Origin: Telmatactis stephensoni
Taxonomy: Eukaryota; Cnidaria; Anthozoa; Actiniaria; Isophelliidae
Length of the DNA stretch: 64,000 nucleotides
Assembly: GCA_029948255.1 (NCBI GenBank)
Contig: JALIZF010001546.1
Span: 124,001 to 188,000 of the forward strand
Direction of reading: 5' to 3'
The translations under genes were made by a program, and so were the position numbers. Of the stretch, positions 44,601-57,166 are shown piece by piece. Within the stretch, counting starts at the first letter, position 1. Each line of letters begins with the position of its first letter. The notes beneath the pieces are model-generated. The model saw only the letters and a program-made list of their open reading frames with translations. It made no database searches and was not told the DNA's origin.

Positions 44601-45672
44601 ACAGATGTATGCATAGGGAAGTCTACTATGAGCTCATGTAGAAAAAATGTGGACATTTCTTGTTATGGAACCGCTTGTAAAAGTGTCAATAGTCGCTGGT
44701 ACTGCTCTATACTATTCATCAGGAGCAAGATATGGAGCAGCGGATGAAAACCCACGCGTTTCGTAACTTTTAGCGCCAAAAGTCTTGCCCTACGCGTGAC
44801 CAGACGACTGACAAGAAATGCCACAGGGAATGGTGAGTGGGTCAACCAGGATAATAATAGGCATGAAAAGGGCATCGTAATGTAATGGTCAATGGAGCTG
44901 AACAATTTTGGACTTACTTGGAAGGTCTGTAGGTCTAGTAAGGGTAGAACGGATGGCCAATTCCTTTGGTAATTGAACTTGACGTGGCATGTAGTTTAGC
45001 TTGGCTGAGACGAGGGAGAAAATTTGAAGGCGTGGTCACATGGGAAGTAGTGTGATTGGGTTTCCTGTGTAGCACAATGTGTGTGGTATGATTTGGGTTT
45101 CCTGTGTGAAGTATGGGAAGTGGGGGGGGGGGGGGGGGGGGGGTGGAGAAGACTGCCAAACATAGCAGTAGTAAAGTATATGTATATGTATCAGTTGAGT
45201 GCATATGTAGGGGGTATGGGCTAAGAGAACTATACATATACAATGGGTGAAAACATCCATGTATTATGCACACATGTCAGAAGTAAATATGCAAAACCTG
45301 GCAGGTATTCGTACCTATGCTGAGGGGAAGGAGAGGGAGGGGTCTAGTGGAGTAAGGTTGTAGGGGAAGGGTAATGGTCATGAGAGGAAGGAGATGTAAA
45401 AGGGCAGCATAGGGATCAATTAAGATTCAAAACTTTCCCTGCAAATATAGCAACATTTTGATGTAAGGCAATGCAATTTACAACCAAAGCATGTGCATAA
45501 GGAACATTTTCAATTGGGTTTCCTGTGTGAGGTATGTGAAGTGGGGGAGGGGGGGGGGGGGAAGGCAAAGACTGCCAAACATAGCAGTAGTAAAGTATAT
45601 GTATATGTATCAGTTGAGTGCATATGTAGGGGGTATGGGCTAAGAGAACCATACATATACAATGGGTGAAAA
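41641..45672. repeat. Tandem array of 1.41-kb units, left block (copies 1-3)
   Basis: Units begin with TTGATATAAGGCAATGC at about 41641, 43054 and 44466, giving a period of 1,412-1,413 bp. Copies are nearly identical apart from the length of poly-G tracts. Each unit carries an internal duplication of about 425 bp, from the region after the G tract to CAACATTTTGAT. Each copy has two G tracts, one in AAGTGGGGG..TGGAG and one in AAGTGGGGGAGG..AAGGC. Short minus-strand frames repeat in each copy, but they change with G-tract length and I do not regard them as genes. The block stops mid-unit at 45672, where the Penelope-like body begins. Confidence 0.93.
41891..41973 (-). ncRNA. Structured RNA motif in every array unit, ribozyme-like
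   Basis: On the minus strand: CACGCGT, A, GGGCAAGA, hairpin ACTTTT-GGCGCT-AAAAGT, TAC, GAA, ACGCGTG, about 25 nt, TCTTGCTC, CTGATGA. Three helices can form: CACGCGT with ACGCGTG, the hairpin, and GGGCAAGA with TCTTGCTC (a pseudoknot with the first). A diverged copy at 46308-46397 changes both sides of all three: GCACGT/ACGTGC, ACTCTT/AAGAGT and GGGTTAAG/CTTAACCC. CTGATGA and GAAA are hammerhead core words, and hammerheads are known in Penelope-like pseudo-LTRs, but the strand order here is not a standard hammerhead. The same motif recurs in each unit at the 1.41-kb period. Confidence 0.5.
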
Positions 45673-48600
45673 GTCTTTGTAATGAGGATAATGCAATTTA
45701 AGACTGAAGCATGTACACATGTGTTGGAGGTTGAAATGTAGGTTAAAACCAAATTGAGTGTGTGGAAATTGTCTTCTGTGTGATTTAGGACATATATGAG
45801 GGGGATTTGTAATAAGAGAATTGTAGTATCCGTATAGTGATAGACAAGTCTGCTGATAAAGTGTTAAAAATGCTATGTACGTGCAAAAAAAGGGGTAGCG
45901 GGTAAAGCAGCCGGAAGGTCCGTGAATGATTGTATAAAAAGTACGATAGGTAGCGTGTAGTGTGTTAGGGAAAAGGGTAATAGAAGCACCAAGAACATTC
46001 ATATACAAGTCGTGTGTGGAAGACTTAGGGGGGAGGGGTGGGTGGGGATTAGGAAAATCCTTGAAAAATAACCAAAAGGACGAAACCCAAGGAAGTGATG
46101 AATGAAAACGTGGATCGGTAAAGATAAAATGGGTAATAAATGCGGTGGAGAGAAAATTAGGCAGCTAGGGGAGGTGGAGAGATAAGCGGATCGGTAACGG
46201 CGGCGTGGCATGAGCTCATGTGACGCGCGGTGCCATGGAGGAGCGGGAGATTCGAAAAAAATACATAGGGAAAAGGACTGTAGATCGCTCGTTCTGCCAG
46301 GTAGTGATCATCAGGGGTTAAGCTACAAGGCAGAGGTCGGAAAAGGGGACCAGCACGTTTCATAACTCTTAGCGCCAAGAGTCTTAACCCTACGTGCCAC
46401 GAGTCGATCAGGGGCACCCCGTTGACCGATGTGAAAAGGTTAAAAAAGGAAAAAAAAAGGAAAAAAAAAAAAAGAAGGGATGAGTGTAAAATGGTTAGTG
46501 AACGGGATGGGTGGGGAATGAAATGTTGTGGCGATCGTTGTAGTGTAAACTGGTAAAAATACTTACTTGGCTTCTATAGTCGCTTGCTATTATCCAGTGC
46601 AGGCACATGGAAAGGGAAGGGAGCATGCGTGCACTCCGTTAACAGGAAGGGGGGAGGGGGGGGATATTCTTTCGTCACCGAAGTGTTGTATGTTTGGGTG
46701 ACCTGTGGTAAAGTTGTGGCTAGGGACCCCGGTGTGGATGGGCTGGAGTTCCTGTGTTATAGTGAATCTATCTGGTGTGTCGGGTGGGGGGAAGGGGAGG
46801 GGGGTGGGCAGGTGAGCTTGCGTGTATGGCTTATGGAGAGTTGAGTGCGTGGAGTCCCTGTGTAGTAGAAAAGAGATAAAAGAAAGTCTTTGTGTAGTAA
46901 ATGAAAGGGAAATTACAATGGGGTGCGTGGAGTCCCAGTGTAGTGAAGAAAAGGGGGGGTGCGGGGTTCCTGTGCCCTGAAGTTAGAAAGAAATACTGGG
47001 GAGACTAGCCGATGGAAAAGATTCGAAAAGTGCATGGGTTGAAAACGAATAGGGAGAATCTACTGTGTAGTGTAGTGCAAGATAGGTCCGTTGGATGGGG
47101 GGGGGGGGGGGGGAAGTAGGTTTTTGGATGAAGTGTATGCACGGTTATAGTGAGTCAGGTTAGTGGAATCCCTGTGTAGTAAACGAAGAGGGGGAGCTGG
47201 GCCGGGACGTATGATAAACAAGCGAGTGCAAAATGTTAATGGCGTTGCAAACTTTCGTAGAAAATTGACAAGGAGGATGTGAAAAAGACTTTAATTATAC
47301 AAAACAGCCTGTTGAAATATGCCTGAGTGGTTTTATTGCCCGTTGGGTATGTAAAACGGATCTTGAGGGCCGAAAGTGTTCAAGATTGGCGTAGCTTGTT
47401 GTCCATGTCCTCTATGTGTTTACAATGTTCACGTGGTTGTAGTGGTATCTGTTAGGAGTATACTTCCTATGGACAGAACACGGTTGGCCGGACATGCATT
47501 GTCGAAGGATTCATCAGTCTCTACTTAACTCTTGTTGGTTGGGCACAGGTAGGACGTTCGTGGCATAAATGTACAAGTTTAGAATGTAGGATATATTCTG
47601 TATATGGCATTGTATTAATTCTGTTCAATCCAAGGAAATGTGGGATTCCAATCAATGAATTTATGTCTATGTGTCCCCACACTGGTATAAATTCTATGTA
47701 AGTGTTTGTAGACTACTGGACTTGTGGAAGTTCATGTTGGGTAGTGCTCTCCGTGGATAACACATGGAGGAGAGACCAAAAGTGTGGATCTCTGGGTATA
47801 TGTTTTTCAGATGTATATTTGTTCATGGTGGCTTGGCTGCTTTGTCAGGGTTTTTTGGCTGCTTTGGATGGCTTGCATGTAGAAGGGTCCATTTTTGTGT
47901 TGTGTGGTGCATGTGTATGAGGTGATATGTTTCTCTGTTGCATGAAATGATGTGCTATTCATGGATGATTGTGTGGGGGAGGGGGTGATGAGGAGAATCG
48001 TGTGTGTACAAGTGTGTCTTTAATGTTACGGTGTCTCATGAAGGATACAATGGGTGGCTTGGGAAAAAAGGGGGACAAGGATTTGTCATGTGAGATGAGG
48101 AACCACAGGGAGCGTATGATTCGTGACAGGGGTAGAAACTGAGGGTGGAATGGGACAGTCAAGGGAATGATGGGTTGGGAGTTGTGATTGGTAGTGTCTG
48201 GGTCTGCCTGTGGGAAGAGTAGTTCATTTTGTGTGTGTTCTAATATGGTTTTAAAGGCGGATGTAATGAGGTGATTGGGGTAACCGCGAGCAAGGAGCAC
48301 CACTCGCAGCCTCTCTAACTGGTGGCATAGGTCTTCATCACGGGTCGTGAGCCGTCTGTATCTTAGTACTTGGCTGCGAATGGTGCCCTTCTTGCAGGCA
48401 TTGGGATGGTGGGATGAGTGGTGTAGGAGGAGTGTGCTGTCTGTTGGTTTGGTGTATAGGGTTGTGTAAAGTGTTAGTTCAGGTGTGAGGTGTACATTAG
48501 TGTCTAGGAAGTTAATGTTGGTTGTTGAAAAGGTGTATTGGAATTTGATGCTGTGGTGAAAATTGTTCATGTACTGGAGGAAGTGTTCTAGTGTTGTTTG

Positions 48601-49612
48601 CCCGTGTGGCCATATCATGAAAATGTCGTCAATGTATCTTTTCCACAGGAGGGGTAAGAGGGAGTTGGGGGGGTTTGTGAGTAGCTGGGTTTCCAGTTGG
48701 GCCATGAAAATGTTAGCGTAGGAGGGGGCCATACGTGTACCCATGGCTGTGCCGTGTTGTTGAAGGTAAAATTGGTGGTTAAATGAGAAAAAATTGTGTT
48801 TGAGAATGAAAGTTAGGAACTGATTGAAGACATGTAGGGGAGGGGTGGAATGTTTTGGTAGGGTTGAAAGGGCTTTAAGGGAGGCAGCGATTCCCTCTTC
48901 ATGTGGTATGTTGGTGTATAGGGAGGTAACATCTATGGTGACAAGGATGGTGTTGTCAGGAAGTGGGGTGGGTAAAGTAAAAATTGTTTGCAGGAAATGG
49001 TTAGTATCTCTTATGTAGGAGGGTATTAAGGGGACTAGGGTTTTGAGGTAGTAGTCAACAAATATGGATAGTTTCTCTGTGGGGGAATCGCAGCCGGAGA
49101 TGATGGGGCGACCAGGGATGTTAGGCTTGTGAATTTTGGGCAACATATAGAAAAGAGGGATTCGGCTAGGTGAGTGTGGTATTAGGAAATTGTAGGTGTT
49201 AGTGTCAATAATGTGGGTTGAATGTAGGAAGTGAAGGTAGGCAGTAATGTCTCCAATCAGTTTCGGAATCGGGTTGTGGGGAACTGGTGTGTAGTATTTG
49301 GGATCTAATAATTGTCTGTGTGCTTCTTTCAGGTATTGGTGTTCAGGCCAGAGTACTATGGAACCACCCTTGTCAGCAGGTTTAATGATAATGTGTTGAA
49401 GTTGTTGAAGTTGGTGTAGTGCTTGTTGGTGATTTGGGGAAAGGTTGGATCTGTGTGGGTGTTTGGGATAGGTGAGAAGGGGATTTAGGTGATCCCATAG
49501 TGTATTAATGAATATACGGAGGTTTGTGTTGTCAGGTATGGGTGGGTCCCAGGTGCTGGGGTTGCGGAAAGGGGATGGGGAATTGGATGAGTGACGGAAA
49601 TGGTAACGAAGG
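45673..49612 (-). mobile_element. Penelope-like retroelement body inside the tandem array
   Basis: A 3.94-kb unique segment flanked by direct copies of about 218 bp of the array unit (45455-45672 and 49613-49829). It carries a reverse transcriptase frame on the minus strand (47959 to about 49612) and about 2.2 kb downstream of it without a clear frame. That downstream part includes an A-rich tract at 46440-46475, a G tract at 47097-47113 and a diverged copy of the structured motif found in every array unit (46308-46397). Direct terminal repeats in partial tandem are typical of Penelope-like pseudo-LTRs. Confidence 0.75.
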
Positions 49613-49836
49613 TTTTGATGTAAGGCAATGCAATTTACAACCAAAGCATGTGCATAAGGAACATTTTCAATTGGGTTTCCTGTGTGAGGTATGTGAAGTG
49701 GGGGAGGGGGGGGGGGGGAAGGCAAAGACTGCCAAACATAGCAGTAGTAAAGTATATGTATATGTATCAGTTGAGTGCATATGTAGGGGGTATGGGCTAA
49801 GAGAACCATACATATACAATGGGTGAAAACATCCAT
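47959..49836 (-). CDS. Penelope-like reverse transcriptase, open, N terminus replaced by repeat sequence
   Basis: A 625-codon open frame. Residues 1-75 are translated array repeat. From about residue 76 (LRYHFRHSSN) it is Penelope-type RT: IKPADKGGSIVL (151-162), LPKIHKPNIPGRPIISG (232-248), VTIDVTSLYTNIPHEEG (299-315, catalytic Asp302), GTAMGTRMAPSYANIFM (362-378), and WKRYIDDIFMIW with catalytic YIDD at 401-404. The thumb region with RRLTTRDEDL and FLPLSRIIRSLW follows. Related proteins normally have about 100 more residues before PADKGG and a GIY-YIG endonuclease after the thumb. Here the frame stops after SPPPPHNHP and I find no clear GIY-YIG. It is probably a truncated copy that kept an intact catalytic core; whether it is expressed is unknown. 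Confidence 0.82.
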   Translation of the reverse strand: MDVFTHCICMVLLAHTPYICTQLIHIHILYYCYVWQSLPSPPPPPPLHIPHTGNPIENVPYAHALVVNCIALHQNLRYHFRHSSNSPSPFRNPSTWDPPIPDNTNLRIFINTLWDHLNPLLTYPKHPHRSNLSPNHQQALHQLQQLQHIIIKPADKGGSIVLWPEHQYLKEAHRQLLDPKYYTPVPHNPIPKLIGDITAYLHFLHSTHIIDTNTYNFLIPHSPSRIPLFYMLPKIHKPNIPGRPIISGCDSPTEKLSIFVDYYLKTLVPLIPSYIRDTNHFLQTIFTLPTPLPDNTILVTIDVTSLYTNIPHEEGIAASLKALSTLPKHSTPPLHVFNQFLTFILKHNFFSFNHQFYLQQHGTAMGTRMAPSYANIFMAQLETQLLTNPPNSLLPLLWKRYIDDIFMIWPHGQTTLEHFLQYMNNFHHSIKFQYTFSTTNINFLDTNVHLTPELTLYTTLYTKPTDSTLLLHHSSHHPNACKKGTIRSQVLRYRRLTTRDEDLCHQLERLRVVLLARGYPNHLITSAFKTILEHTQNELLFPQADPDTTNHNSQPIIPLTVPFHPQFLPLSRIIRSLWFLISHDKSLSPFFPKPPIVSFMRHRNIKDTLVHTRFSSSPPPPHNHP

Positions 49837-52800
49837 GTATTATGCACACATGTCAGAAGTAAATATGCACAACCTGGCAGGTATTCGTACCTATGCTGAG
49901 GGGAAGGAGAGGGAGGGGTCTAGTGGAGTAGGGCTGTAGGGGAAGGGTAATGGTCATGAGAGGAAGGAGATGTAAAAGGGCAGCATAGGGATCAATTAAG
50001 ATTCAAAACTTTCCCTGCAAATATAGCAACATTTTGATATAAGGCAATGCAATTTACAACCAAAACCTGTGCATAAGGAATATTTTCAATTCAACATACA
50101 GGGACTGGAAAAATTGTTCAAATGCATGCAATTCTTTGTACCACACAGAGTTGGAATAAATTTGTGTAACAGATGTATGCATAGGGAAGTCTACTATGAG
50201 CTCATGTAGAAAAAATGTGGACATTTCTTGTTATGGAACCGCTTGTAAAAGTGTCAATAGTCGCTGGTACTGCTCTATACTATTCATCAGGAGCAAGATA
50301 TGGAGCAGCGGATGAAAACCCACGCGTTTCGTAACTTTTAGCGCCAAAAGTCTTGCCCTACGCGTGACCAGACGACTGACAAGAAATGCCACAGGGAATG
50401 GTGAGTGGGTCAACCAGGATAATAATAGGCATGAAAAGGGCATCGTAATGTAATGGTCAATGGAGCTGAACAATTTTGGACTTACTTGGAAGGTCTGTAG
50501 GTCTAGTAAGGGTAGAACGGATGGCCAATTCCTTTGGTAATTGAACTTGACGTGGCATGTAGTTTAGCTTGGCTGAGACGAGGGAGAAAATTTGAAGGCG
50601 TGGTCACATGGGAAGTAGTGTGATTGGGTTTCCTGTGTAGCACAATGTGTGTGGTATGATTTGGGTTTCCTGTGTGAAGTATGGGAAGTGGGGGGGGGGG
50701 GGGGGGGGGGTGGAGAAGACTGCCAAACATAGCAGTAGTAAAGTATATGTATATGTATCAGTTGAGTGCATATGTAGGGGGTATGGGCTAAGAGAACTAT
50801 ACATATACAATGGGTGAAAACATCCATGTATTATGCACACATGTCAGAAGTAAATATGCAAAACCTGGCAGGTATTCGTACCTATGCTGAGGGGAAGGAG
50901 AGGGAGGGGTCTAGTGGAGTAAGGTTGTAGGGGAAGGGTAATGGTCATGAGAGGAAGGAGATGTAAAAGGGCAGCATAGGGATCAATTAAGATTCAAAAC
51001 TTTCCCTGCAAATATAGCAACATTTTGATATAAGGCAATGCAATTTACAACCAAAGCATGTGCATAAGGAACATTTTCAATTGGGTTTCCTGTGTGAGGT
51101 ATGTGAAGTGGGGGAGGGGGGGGGGGGGGAAGGCAAAGACTGCCAAACATAGCAGTAGTAAAGTATATGTATATGTATCAGTTGAGTGCATATGTAGGGG
51201 GTATGGACTAAGAGAACCATACATATACAATGGGTGAAAACATCCATGTATTATGCACACATGTCAGAAGTAAATATGCACAACCTGGCAGGTATTCGTA
51301 CCTATGCTGAGGGGAAGGAGAGGGAGGGGTCTAGTGGAGTAGGGCTGTAGGGGAAGGGTAATGGTCATGAGAGGAAGGAGATGTAAAAGGGCAGCATAGG
51401 GATCAATTAAGATTCAAAACTTTCCCTGCAAATATAGCAACATTTTGATATAAGGCAATGCAATTTACAACCAAAACCTGTGCATAAGGAATATTTTCAA
51501 TTCAACATACAGGGACTGGAAAAATTGTTCAAATGCATGCAATTCTTTGTACCACACAGAGTTGGAATAAATTTGTGTAACAGATGTATGCATAGGGAAG
51601 TCTACTATGAGCTCATGTAGAAAAAATGTGGACATTTCTTGTTATGGAACCGCTTGTAAAAGTGTCAATAGTCGCTGGTACTGCTCTATACTATTCATCA
51701 GGAGCAAGATATGGAGCAGCGGATGAAAACCCACGCGTTTCGTAACTTTTAGCGCCAAAAGTCTTGCCCTACGCGTGACCAGACGACTGACAAGAAATGC
51801 CACAGGGAATGGTGAGTGGGTCAACCAGGATAATAATAGGCATGAAAAGGGCATCGTAATGTAATGGTCAATGGAGCTGAACAAGTTTGGACTTACTTGG
51901 AAGGTCTGTAGGTCTAGTAAGGGTAGAACGGATGGCCAATTCCTTTGGTAATTGAACTTGACGTGGCATGTAGTGTAGCTTGGCTGAGACGAGGGAGAAA
52001 ATTTGAAGGCGTGGTCACATGGGAAGTAGTGTGATTGGGTTTCCTGTGTAGCACAATGTGTGTGGTATGATTTGGGTTTCCTGTGTGAAGTATACGGAAG
52101 TGGGGATGGGGGGGGGGGGAGTGGGGGGGGGGGTGGAGAAGACTGCCAAACATAGCAGTAGTAAAGTATATGTATATGTATCAGTTGAGTGCATATGTAG
52201 GGGGTATGGGCTAAGAGAACTATACATATACAATGGGTGAAAACATCCATGTATTATGCACACATGTCAGAAGTAAATATGCAAAACCTGGCAGGTATTC
52301 GTACCTATGCTGAGGGGAAGGAGAGGGAGGGGTCTAGTGGAGTAAGGTTGTAGGGGAAGGGTAATGGTCATGAGAGGAAGGAGATGTAAAAGGGCAGCAT
52401 AGGGATCAATTAAGATTCAAAACTTTCCCTGCAAATATAGCAACATTTTGATATAAGGCAATGCAATTTACAACCAAAGCATGTGCATAAGGAACATTTT
52501 CAATTGGGTTTCCTGTGTGAGGTATGTGAAGTGGGGGAGGGGGGGGGGGGAAGGCAAAGACTGCCAAACATAGCAGTAGTAAAGTATATGTATATGTATC
52601 AGTTGAGTGCATATGTAGGGGGTATGGACTAAGAGAACCATACATATACAATGGGTGAAAACATCCATGTATTATGCACACATGTCAGAAGTAAATATGC
52701 ACAACCTGGCAGGTATTCGTACCTATGCTGAGGGGAAGGAGAGGGAGGGGTCTAGTGGAGTAGGGCTGTAGGGGACGGGTAATGGTCATGAGAGGAAGGA

Positions 52801-55800
52801 GATGTAAAAGGGCAGCATAGGGATCAATTAAGATTCAAAACTTTCCCTGCAAATATAGCAACATTTTGATATAAGGCAATGCAATTTACAACCAAAACCT
52901 GTGCATAAGGAATATTTTCAATTCAACATACAGGGACTGGAAAAATTGTTCAAATGCATGCAATTCTTTGTACCACACAGAGTTGGAATAAATTTGTGTA
53001 ACAGATGTATGCATAGGGAAGTCTACTATGAGCTCATGTAGAAAAAATGTGGACATTTCTTGTTATGGAACCGCTTGTAAAAGTGTCAATAGTCGCTGGT
53101 ACTGCTCTATACTATTCATCAGGAGCAAGATATGGAGCAGCGGATGAAAACCCACGCGTTTCGTAACTTTTAGCGCCAAAAGTCTTGCCCTACGCGTGAC
53201 CAGACGACTGACAAGAAATGCCACAGGGAATGGTGAGTGGGTCAACCAGGATAATAATAGGCATGAAAAGGGCATCGTAATGTAATGGTCAATGGAGCTG
53301 AACAAGTTTGGACTTACTTGGAAGGTCTGTAGGTCTAGTAAGGGTAGAACGGATGGCCAATTCCTTTGGTAATTGAACTTGACGTGGCATGTAGTGTAGC
53401 TTGGCTGAGACGAGGGAGAAAATTTGAAGGCGTGGTCACATGGGAAGTAGTGTGATTGGGTTTCCTGTGTAGCACAATGTGTGTGGTATGATTTGGGTTT
53501 CCTGTGTGAAGTATACGAAGTGGGGGATGGGGGGGGGGGGGGGGGGGGGGGGTGGAGAAGACTGCCAAACATAGCAGTAGTAAAGTATATGTATATGTAT
53601 CAGTTGAGTGCATATGTAGGGGGTATGGGCTAAGAGAACTATACATATACAATGGGTGAAAACATCCATGTATTATGCACACATGTCAGAAGTAAATATG
53701 CAAAACCTGGCAGGTATTCGTACCTATGCTGAGGGGAAGGAGAGGGAGGGGTCTAGTGGAGTAAGGTTGTAGGGGAAGGGTAATGGTCATGAGAGGAAGG
53801 AGATGTAAAAGGGCAGCATAGGGATCAATTAAGATTCAAAACTTTCCCTGCAAATATAGCAACATTTTGATATAAGGCAATGCAATTTACAACCAAAGCA
53901 TGTGCATAAGGAACATTTTCAATTGGGTTTCCTGTGTGAGGTATGTGAAGTGGGGGAGGGGGGGGGGGGGGGAAGGCAAAGACTGCCAAACATAGCAGTA
54001 GTAAAGTATATGTATATGTATCAGTTGAGTGCATATGTAGGGGGTATGGGACTAAGAGAACCATACATATACAATGGGTGAAAACATCCATGTATTATGC
54101 ACACATGTCAGAAGTAAATATGCACAACCTGGCAGGTATTCGTACCTATGCTGAGGGGAAGGAGAGGGAGGGGTCTAGTGGAGTAGGGCTGTAGGGGAAG
54201 GGTAATGGTCATGAGAGGAAGGAGATGTAAAAGGGCAGCATAGGGATCAATTAAGATTCAAAACTTTCCCTGCAAATATAGCAACATTTTGATATAAGGC
54301 AATGCAATTTACAACCAAAACCTGTGCATAAGGAATATTTTCAATTCAACATACAGGGACTGGAAAAATTGTTCAAATGCATGCAATTCTTTGTACCACA
54401 CAGAGTTGGAATAAATTTGTGTAACAGATGTATGCATAGGGAAGTCTACTATGAGCTCATGTAGAAAAAATGTGGACATTTCTTGTTATGGAACCGCTTG
54501 TAAAAGTGTCAATAGTCGCTGGTACTGCTCTATACTATTCATCAGGAGCAAGATATGGAGCAGCGGATGAAAACCCACGCGTTTCGTAACTTTTAGCGCC
54601 AAAAGTCTTGCCCTACGCGTGACCAGACGACTGACAAGAAATGCCACAGGGAATGGTGAGTGGGTCAACCAGGATAATAATAGGCATGAAAAGGGCATCG
54701 TAATGTAATGGTCAATGGAGCTGAACAAGTTTGGACTTACTTGGAAGGTCTGTAGGTCTAGTAAGGGTAGAACGGATGGCCAATTCCTTTGGTAATTGAA
54801 CTTGACGTGGCATGTAGTGTAGCTTGGCTGAGACGAGGGAGAAAATTTGAAGGCGTGGTCACATGGGAAGTAGTGTGATTGGGTTTCCTGTGTAGCACAA
54901 TGTGTGTGGTATGATTTGGGTTTCCTGTGTGAAGTATACGAAGTGGGGGATGGGGGGGGGGGGGGGGGGGGGGGGGGTGGAGAAGACTGCCAAACATAGC
55001 AGTAGTAAAGTATATGTATATGTATCAGTTGAGTGCATATGTAGGGGGTATGGGCTAAGAGAACTATACATATACAATGGGTGAAAACATCCATGTATTA
55101 TGCACACATGTCAGAAGTAAATATGCAAAACCTGGCAGGTATTCGTACCTATGCTGAGGGGAAGGAGAGGGAGGGGTCTAGTGGAGTAAGGTTGTAGGGG
55201 AAGGGTAATGGTCATGAGAGGAAGGAGATGTAAAAGGGCAGCATAGGGATCAATTAAGATTCAAAACTTTCCCTGCAAATATAGCAACATTTTGATATAA
55301 GGCAATGCAATTTACAACCAAAGCATGTGCATAAGGAACATTTTCAATTGGGTTTCCTGTGTGAGGTATGTGAAGTGGGGGAGGGGGGGGGGGGGAAGGC
55401 AAAGACTGCCAAACATAGCAGTAGTAAAGTATATGTATATGTATCAGTTGAGTGCATATGTAGGGGGTATGGACTAAGAGAACCATACATATACAATGGG
55501 TGAAAACATCCATGTATTATGCACACATGTCAGAAGTAAATATGCAAAACCTGGCAGGTATTCGTACCTATGCTGAGGGGAAGGAGAGGGAGGGGTCTAG
55601 TGGAGTAGGGCTGTAGGGGACGGGTAATGGTCATGAGAGGAAGGAGATGTAAAAGGGCAGCATAGGGATCAATTAAGATTCAAAACTTTCCCTGCAAATA
55701 TAGCAACATTTTGATATAAGGCAATGCAATTTACAACCAAAACCTGTGCATAAGGAATATTTTCAATTCAACATACAGGGACTGGAAAAATTGTTCAAAT

Positions 55801-56989
55801 GCATGCAATTCTTTGTACCACACAGAGTTGGAATAAATTTGTGTAACAGATGTATGCATAGGGAAGTCTACTATGAGCTCATGTAGAAAAAATGTGGACA
55901 TTTCTTGTTATGGAACCGCTTGTAAAAGTGTCAATAGTCGCTGGTACTGCTCTATACTATTCATCAGGAGCAAGATATGGAGCAGCGGATGAAAACCCAC
56001 GCGTTTCGTAACTTTTAGCGCCAAAAGTCTTGCCCTACGCGTGACCAGACGACTGACAAGAAATGCCACAGGGAATGGTGAGTGGGTCAACCAGGATAAT
56101 AATAGGCATGAAAAGGGCATCGTAATGTAATGGTCAATGGAGCTGAACAAGTTTGGACTTACTTGGAAGGTCTGTAGGTCTAGTAAGGGTAGAACGGATG
56201 GCCAATTCCTTTGGTAATTGAACTTGACGTGGCATGTAGTGTAGCTTGGCTGAGACGAGGGAGAAAATTTGAAGGCGTGGTCACATGGGAAGTAGTGTGA
56301 TTGGGTTTCCTGTGTAGCACAATGTGTGTGGTATGATTTGGGTTTCCTGTGTGAAGTATAGGAAGTGGGGGATGGGGGGGGGTGGGGGGGGGGGGTGGAG
56401 AAGACTGCCAAACATAGCAGTAGTAAAGTATATGTATATGTATCAGTTGAGTGCATATGTAGGGGGTATGGGCTAAGAGAACTATACATATACAATGGGT
56501 GAAAACATCCATGTATTATGCACACATGTCAGAAGTAAATATGCAAAACCTGGCAGGTATTCGTACCTATGCTGAGGGGAAGGAGAGGGAGGGGTCTAGT
56601 GGAGTAAGGTTGTAGGGGAAGGGTAATGGTCATGAGAGGAAGGAGATGTAAAAGGGCAGCATAGGGATCAATTAAGATTCAAAACTTTCCCTGCAAATAT
56701 AGCAACATTTTGATATAAGGCAATGCAATTTACAACCAAAGCATGTGCATAAGGAACATTTTCAATTGGGTTTCCTGTGTGAGGTATGTGAAGTGGGGGA
56801 GGGGGGGGGGGGGAAGGCAAAGACTGCCAAACATAGCAGTAGTAAAGTATATGTATATGTATCAGTTGAGTGCATATGTAGGGGGTATGGGCTAAGAGAA
56901 CTATACATATACAATGGGTGAAAACATCCATGTATTATGCACACGTCAGGAGTAAATATGCACAACCTGGCAGGTATTCGTACCTATGC
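49613..56989. repeat. Tandem array of 1.41-1.42 kb units, right block (copies 4-8)
   Basis: It resumes inside a unit: 49613-49829 repeats 45455-45672. Further unit starts lie at about 50034, 51445, 52866, 54289 and 55711 (period 1,411-1,423 bp). Copies 5-8 share variants absent from copies 1-4 (AACAAGTTTGGACTTACTTGG and GTAGTGTAGCTTGG instead of AACAATTTTGG and GTAGTTTAGC), so the array grew locally. The last copy ends at about 56989. Confidence 0.93.
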
Positions 56990-57166
56990 TTATTACGCAT
57001 TCCATTCCATAAACCAATCAAATTTAAGCTTGATTTTCATATTACCAGGGCCTTCGATTTTTCCGTTGGAAAGCTGAGAAGGACCTGGGAACGAGGATGT
57101 ACGGGCGGTAGGTCCTTCAAACGTACTTTATGGGACAATATATTAAACGATATATGAAGGACTTAC

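Noticed and set aside
42110..56965. Recurring frames starting MDVFTHCIC, MCIIHGCFHP and MFSSIDHYIT in each array unit
   Set aside because: They run through homopolymer tracts whose length sets the frame, differ between copies only by indels, and overlap the structured RNA motif. More likely repeat translation than genes.
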